Assembly (NCBI GenBank): GCA_945863785.1
Contig: CAMBAQ010000063.1
Coordinates: 1-9,903 of the forward strand
Reading direction: 5' to 3'
Source of the DNA: Chthoniobacter flavus
GTDB lineage: Bacteria > Verrucomicrobiota > Verrucomicrobiia > Chthoniobacterales > Terrimicrobiaceae
DNA length: 9,903 bases
Shown: piece after piece, positions 7,110 to 9,903 of the stretch
How positions within the stretch are numbered: the first letter of the stretch is position 1
Layout: each line of letters begins with the position of its first letter
Translations under genes and position numbers: made by a program
The notes under the pieces: model-generated
What the model saw: only the letters and a program-made list of their open reading frames with translations
Databases searched by the model: none
What the model was told of the DNA's origin: nothing

Positions 7110-7258
7110 CAGTGGGTCTTGCGAGCGTGTTCCAACGAAACTTCCAGAGGGCGGGTTTGCCTCCAGTGCTGGACACCTAGCCCAAGCAAAAGGATGAAAA
7201 CAAAGCCCGCCACGAGGAGTTGTTCGCGGCGTGTCAGCTCAAACATGACACTCATCAT
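7109..7258 (-). CDS. Small single-pass membrane protein, 49 aa
   Basis: Reading right to left from ATG at 7258-7256, the frame encodes 49 residues and stops at TGA 7111-7109, overlapping the next gene's ATG by one base (TGATG). The protein begins with a short head containing FELTRREQ, followed by one hydrophobic helix at about residues 14-30 (LLVAGFVFILLLGLGV), then HWRQTRP and a charged tail. By the positive-inside rule the orientation is ambiguous, since basic residues flank both ends. Alternative in-frame ATG starts at 7255 and 7246 would shorten it to 48 or 45 residues; none has a convincing Shine-Dalgarno sequence. The clean membrane helix, the tight coupling to the next gene and its position as first gene of the operon argue for a real gene. 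I do not recognise a family. The head and helix resemble the membrane anchor seen on many envelope or competence proteins, but no following domain is present. Confidence 0.7.
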   Translation of the reverse strand: MMSVMFELTRREQLLVAGFVFILLLGLGVQHWRQTRPLEVSLEHARKTH

Positions 7259-7286
7259 AATATCATTTTTTCAACGTGCAAGACAC

Positions 7287-7317
7287 GCGATACGTCATTG
7301 CAAAAAAGCTTTGTCAA
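7287..7317 (-). promoter_or_regulatory. Candidate promoter of the minus-strand operon
   Basis: On the minus strand a perfect TTGACA hexamer lies at 7317-7312. The best matching -10 (TATCGC, 7292-7287, or GTATCG one base closer) follows at an 18-19-base spacing and is poor. Initiation here would give a 5' leader of roughly 20-30 bases before the microprotein ATG. The position, in a 96-bp divergent gap, is right for a promoter, but the weak -10 keeps confidence low. Confidence 0.35.
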
Positions 7318-7323
7318 ATGGGG

Positions 7324-7341
7324 TGGTCTTGTGAGAGACCA
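7324..7341. repeat. Inverted repeat just upstream of the porin start
   Basis: TGGTCT (7324-7329), six intervening bases, and AGACCA (7336-7341) form a perfect 6-base inverted repeat ending 13 bases before the porin ATG. It could fold in the porin 5' leader close to the ribosome-binding region, or serve as a dyad operator in the divergent promoter region. It is short enough to occur by chance. Confidence 0.3.
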
Positions 7342-7354
7342 ACAAGTGAAGCTT

Positions 7355-8809
7355 ATGAAGAAACTCCTCCTCCCTCTGCTCCTTCTCACTGGCGTCGCCA
7401 AATTCGCCATGGCACAATCCGAAGTTCCAGGCGATCCGTCCGGAGATATTGCAAACAACGGTTCGCTTTTTGGTCACTCGCGATTCTGGTCCTACTACAA
7501 CCCGTATCCATCGAACTACATCACCTCTGATGAATGGTGGCATGGCAATGCCTTCTTGGGAGACTTTTGGGGACTTCGAAACATGATCGATGACAGCGGC
7601 CTAGAAGCCTCCGCAAGTTACACAAACAATATCGCCGGCAATCCGGTAGGCGGAAAAAGCCAAGGCTTCGCCTATGCCGATAACTTCAGTGTCGGCCTCC
7701 AGTTTGATTTTGAAAAACTTCTCGGTTGGCATGGATTGTCCCTTGTCGTGAGTGCCCTTGACCGTAATGGATCCAACCTTTCTGCGAGAAATATCGGCAA
7801 CCAGTTTACTGTCCAGCAGGTGTATGGAACGCAAACCACCGTTTTTTACGCCCTCGCCCTTGAGCAACTTCTCTTGGAGGATAAGCTCTCTATTAAGATC
7901 GGGCGCTTCACCACGGGGGATGACTTTGCCTCCTCGCCCCTCTACTGGCTCTATATGAACAACGGCATCGACGGCAACCCGCAAGCCCTTCCCGTCAATA
8001 CCGGCTTTTCCAGTTACCCTGCCGCCGTTTGGGGCGCTCGCGTCCGAATCGACCCCACACCTGATTGGAATGCCATGGCCGGCATCTACCAAACAACCAA
8101 TCCCGACCTCTACAAATATCATGGTCTGAATTGGAGCATGAATTCCAATGATGGCGTTCTGATGATTGGCCAAGTTGGTTGGACACCCGAGTTTTTCAAA
8201 AAACCGGTTGCCGCCAATTCGAAGCCTTCTGACGCAAAATCCGCCGTCGCTTCGAAATCCCTCTCAGAAGGCAAGAGCGTGAAACCTGAAGCCAGTGAGG
8301 GCGGTATGAGCGGTCTTCAAGGTCACTATTGGTTCGGGGCCTACTACTCTCCTTCGCAATACACCGAGTTCAACTCCACGCAATCGGCCACGAATTCCTA
8401 TGGGTTTTATTGGCATGCCGACCAAATGGTCTGGCAAGAGGAAGCGGGCAGCGATCAAGGTCTGACTCTTTGGTCCGCCGTTGTGCTCTCGCCGCAACAA
8501 AATATTTCCAAGCTCCCATTTCAGATTAATGGCGGCGTTGTCTATCGCGGACTCATCCCAACACGTGACAGCGACTGCACGATGCTGGGGTTTGTTTACG
8601 GTAATTTCAGCAACGACTTCGCAGCACAGGTGAACGCCACAGGAGCCGGATCCCCCGAATACGAAATTGCTGCCGAGATTGGGTATCGTTTTAATCTCGT
8701 CAAATTTGCCTACATCCAGCCGAACATCCAATGGATCATCAATCCAGGCGGCACGGGTAACATTCCCAACGCCCTCGTCCTCGGTGCGCAAATGGGCGTC
8801 ACATTCTAG
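7355..8809 (+). CDS. Carbohydrate-selective porin, OprB family, 484 aa
   Basis: OprB-type porins are outer-membrane beta-barrels that let sugars and other small solutes into the periplasm. The frame is open from 7220, but the ATG at 7355 is chosen because it begins a textbook signal peptide (MKKLLLPLLLL, cleavage after AMA near residue 20). Upstream codons do not look like protein, although GTG at 7331 is an alternative. Family features are FLGDFWGLR at 67-75 followed by the strand motif SYTNNIAGNPVGG, and GRFTTGDDFASSPL at 183-196, which matches the conserved OprB GxFTxGDDFA signature. Alternating hydrophobic strands continue to the end, and the last residue is Phe, as expected for recognition by the BAM assembly machinery. 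Residues about 282-322 form a low-complexity Lys/Ser/Ala/Glu insert absent from the OprB proteins I know. The gene stands alone, divergent from the peptidase operon and followed by a hairpin. The transported sugar cannot be inferred. Confidence 0.9.
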   Translation: MKKLLLPLLLLTGVAKFAMAQSEVPGDPSGDIANNGSLFGHSRFWSYYNPYPSNYITSDEWWHGNAFLGDFWGLRNMIDDSGLEASASYTNNIAGNPVGGKSQGFAYADNFSVGLQFDFEKLLGWHGLSLVVSALDRNGSNLSARNIGNQFTVQQVYGTQTTVFYALALEQLLLEDKLSIKIGRFTTGDDFASSPLYWLYMNNGIDGNPQALPVNTGFSSYPAAVWGARVRIDPTPDWNAMAGIYQTTNPDLYKYHGLNWSMNSNDGVLMIGQVGWTPEFFKKPVAANSKPSDAKSAVASKSLSEGKSVKPEASEGGMSGLQGHYWFGAYYSPSQYTEFNSTQSATNSYGFYWHADQMVWQEEAGSDQGLTLWSAVVLSPQQNISKLPFQINGGVVYRGLIPTRDSDCTMLGFVYGNFSNDFAAQVNATGAGSPEYEIAAEIGYRFNLVKFAYIQPNIQWIINPGGTGNIPNALVLGAQMGVTF

Positions 8810-8824
8810 ACAGTGCTCTATTAT

Positions 8825-8850
8825 CTGCCTAACCCCACTGGGTAAGGCAG
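8825..8850 (+). terminator. Strong hairpin downstream of the porin gene, probable terminator
   Basis: CTGCCTAACCC (8825-8835) and GGGTAAGGCAG (8840-8850) pair as an 11-position stem with one internal A-A mismatch around a CACT loop. It begins 15 bases after the porin stop codon. No U-run follows on either strand, so it departs from a classical intrinsic terminator, but position and stability fit an end-of-transcript structure. It lies between the porin and the convergent pseudogene remnant and may have served both directions. Confidence 0.45.
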
Positions 8851-8886
8851 GGTGAGTTGCATGTCACTCGCCGGGGAACTATTGGA

Positions 8887-9077
8887 CTATTTCGCCACTG
8901 GGCGGAGGGTGATTTTGCGGAGGTTGAAAGGCTTCCAAGCTTCCATATCAGGGCGAATGGTGAGTTGTTGATTGCTTGAGCTAGTTTTCCTAGGCTTAGG
9001 GTTTGGAAGGTTTGGTAGGCACCTGTGGCTGCCAGAGTCACTGGTAGTTTTAACCTTCCAGAGAGGTGGACCCGATT
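8887..9077 (-). pseudogene. Frameshifted C-terminal remnant of a carbohydrate-binding-like beta-sandwich domain
   Basis: Two minus-strand frames give complementary pieces of one apparent domain. The first (about 9077-8970) reads LPVTLAATGAYQTFQTLSLGKL, and the second (about 8973-8887) continues QLTIRPDMEAWKPFNLRKITLRPVAK and ends at TAG 8889-8887. Joined, they give the pattern ATGxYQTFxTxSLGxLxL...LTIRP...W.PxNLRxITLRP, typical of the last strands of CBM6/35-like modules on sugar-active or sulfatase enzymes of Planctomycetota and Verrucomicrobiota. The switch needs a net shift of -1 (or +2) near 8963-8976. A TAA at 9080-9078 closes the first frame upstream, and no catalytic domain or start is present. 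I infer a decayed fragment of a once larger gene. The family is named from pattern memory only, and a sequencing error could explain the frameshift but not the missing N-terminal part. Confidence 0.5.
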
Positions 9078-9226
9078 TTAAGACCACAGGCCGGTTAAAA
9101 TAAATCCAGCTTTACTTATTACGGTAAGAATTTAAAACAAACGCCATAGGAGAAAGACGGATAAAATGCCCTGCAGCCCGGCTAGCCAATATTTACGCAT
9201 AAAATAGTGATCTCAGAGGTAGCCCA

Positions 9227-9256
9227 TTGACTTCGAAAGGTCGAGGAGCATATCGT
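9227..9256 (+). promoter_or_regulatory. Candidate promoter immediately before the flavoenzyme gene
   Basis: TTGACT at 9227-9232 is followed after 18 bases by TATCGT at 9251-9256. The predicted start of transcription, about 7 bases on, falls at or next to the ATG at 9263, so a leaderless message would result if this promoter is used. The -10 match is modest. A GAGGAG at 9243-9248 lies 14 bases from the ATG, rather far for a ribosome-binding site. Confidence 0.25.
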
Positions 9257-9262
9257 AAAAAG

Positions 9263-9903
9263 ATGAATCAGGCGTGTCACTCCGAAGATTGTGAGTCGTG
9301 GGATGTCGCGATTGTCGGCGGCGCTTTAAGTGGGGCTTCGACGGCTCTTATTCTGAAGCGCAAAGACCCTTCGCTTCGAATAGTGCTTATAGAAAAAAAC
9401 ACATCTTTTAAGAGGCGGGTAGGGGAGGCAACTGTTGAGGTGAGTGGATATTTTTTATGTCGTACTCTTGGGCTTACCCGATTTCTCACTCAAACTCAGT
9501 TATGTAAAAACGGTCTCCGATTTTGGTTCTCCAATAAAGAGAGCGAGAATCTCGGGGACTGCTCTGAAATTGGGGGCAGATATCTCTCAACGGTCCCGTC
9601 TTTTCTGCTCGACCGTTCTGTTCTGGATGAGGAAGTGCTATCGCGCGCTAGGGAAATGGGGGTTTATATTATCCGACCTGCTTTAGTGAAGAGTGTGGAT
9701 CTCTGTGCAGGAGGAAAACAAACTCTTCATCTTCAAACTGAAAATAGCGACAAAACCATAAAGGCGCGTTGGGTTATTGATGCTTCCGGGGTGAGGTGTC
9801 TCTTGGCTCGAAAAAATAATTGGTATAAGCCAAATCATAGCCATCCCACACTGGCTGCTTGGACACGGTGGAAAGGAGTCAAGGACTGGGATGACGCGAA
9901 CCT
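9263..9903 (+). CDS. FAD-dependent oxidoreductase, flavin-dependent halogenase-like (3' end outside window)
   Basis: The frame is open from ATG 9263 to the window edge (213 codons), so only the N-terminal part is present. Residues 14-31 form the FAD-binding beta-alpha-beta unit (DVAIVGGALSGASTALIL, a GGAxSG variant of GxGxxG with Ala21 in place of the second Gly), and Glu44 in LIEK is the expected ribose-binding acid. RRVGEATVEVSGYFL at 51-65 matches the VGEAT motif typical of tryptophan-halogenase-like flavoenzymes. LGDCSEIGGRYLSTVPSFLLDRSVLDEE then follows, and near residues 170-180 comes WVIDASG, the strand that closes around the flavin. Such enzymes halogenate aromatic or carrier-bound substrates or act as related reductases or oxygenases; the WxWxIP halogenase motif would lie beyond the window. 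An in-frame TTG at 9227 is an alternative start. Codons and flanks are more AT-rich than the operon to the left, which may indicate acquisition. Confidence 0.8.
   Translation, partial: MNQACHSEDCESWDVAIVGGALSGASTALILKRKDPSLRIVLIEKNTSFKRRVGEATVEVSGYFLCRTLGLTRFLTQTQLCKNGLRFWFSNKESENLGDCSEIGGRYLSTVPSFLLDRSVLDEEVLSRAREMGVYIIRPALVKSVDLCAGGKQTLHLQTENSDKTIKARWVIDASGVRCLLARKNNWYKPNHSHPTLAAWTRWKGVKDWDDAN

Larger units (their letters stand above)
8810..9262. other. 453-bp region without an intact gene
   Basis: Between the porin stop and the flavoenzyme start I see a strong hairpin (8825-8850), a frameshifted minus-strand domain remnant (8887-9077), and then about 185 bases of AT-rich sequence. The AT-rich part contains a minus-strand 22-codon frame at 9132-9200 that encodes a basic then hydrophobic peptide, and a plus-strand 13-codon frame at 9166-9207. 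Neither can be called a gene on this evidence. No tRNA, attachment site or transposon end was recognised. Confidence 0.6.

Noticed and set aside
7220..7354. N-terminal extension of the porin frame by 45 residues
   Set aside because: It would bury a perfect signal peptide, overlaps the microprotein start on the other strand and has no protein-like character.
9166..9207. 13-codon plus-strand frame upstream of the flavoenzyme, possible leader peptide
   Set aside because: It has no run of regulatory codons, no attenuator hairpin pair and only a weak, badly spaced ribosome-binding site.
1..9903. CRISPR arrays, transposon ends, tRNA or rRNA genes, defence-system operons
   Set aside because: No direct-repeat array, terminal inverted repeats, transposase, tRNA-like cloverleaf or known defence gene was seen on either strand.

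Overview
The window looks like a chromosomal segment from a Gram-negative bacterium of the Planctomycetota/Verrucomicrobiota group, most likely Verrucomicrobiota. The main pointer is the 143-residue protein at 6678-7109, which carries the conserved blocks I associate with the Minf_1886-type family (I recall it as TIGR04138), restricted to those phyla. An OprB-type outer-membrane porin and several signal peptides confirm an outer membrane. Base composition looks roughly balanced, slightly GC-leaning, and becomes more AT-rich after about 9100. Nothing allows a genus to be named.

Left part (1-7258, all minus strand). A tightly packed run of genes reads right to left. It starts with a 49-residue single-pass membrane microprotein, followed by the Minf_1886-type protein, a two-domain M16 metallopeptidase with a signal peptide, and a DUF1844 protein. 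After a 142-bp gap come an M24 Xaa-Pro aminopeptidase, peptide chain release factor 3 (prfC), an exported TPR protein that starts with TTG, and the first codons of what may be another gene leaving the window. Junctions are overlapping or nearly so: TGATG at 7109, ATGA at 6681 and 2375, and a 4-nt gap at 4043-4048. This suggests one or two operons with translational coupling. The genes combine translation termination with peptide and protein turnover (RF3, aminopeptidase, exported peptidase), plus lineage-specific proteins of unknown role.

Middle (7259-7354) is a 96-bp divergent intergenic region with a perfect TTGACA hexamer facing the minus-strand operon and a short inverted repeat in front of the porin start. 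The porin gene (7355-8809, plus strand) encodes a complete OprB-family barrel with an unusual Lys/Ser/Ala-rich insertion.

Right part (8810-9262) has no intact gene. It holds a strong hairpin just after the porin and, on the minus strand, what reads as the frameshifted tail of a carbohydrate-binding-like beta-sandwich domain. At 9263 a plus-strand gene for a flavin-dependent oxidoreductase of the halogenase-like superfamily begins and runs off the window. It may open a specialised-metabolism locus, but the window does not show enough to tell.

I did not find a clear new defence, mobile or CRISPR system. The most noteworthy signals are the coupled microprotein/Minf_1886/M16/DUF1844 cassette, the frameshifted domain remnant, and the truncated flavoenzyme at the edge.
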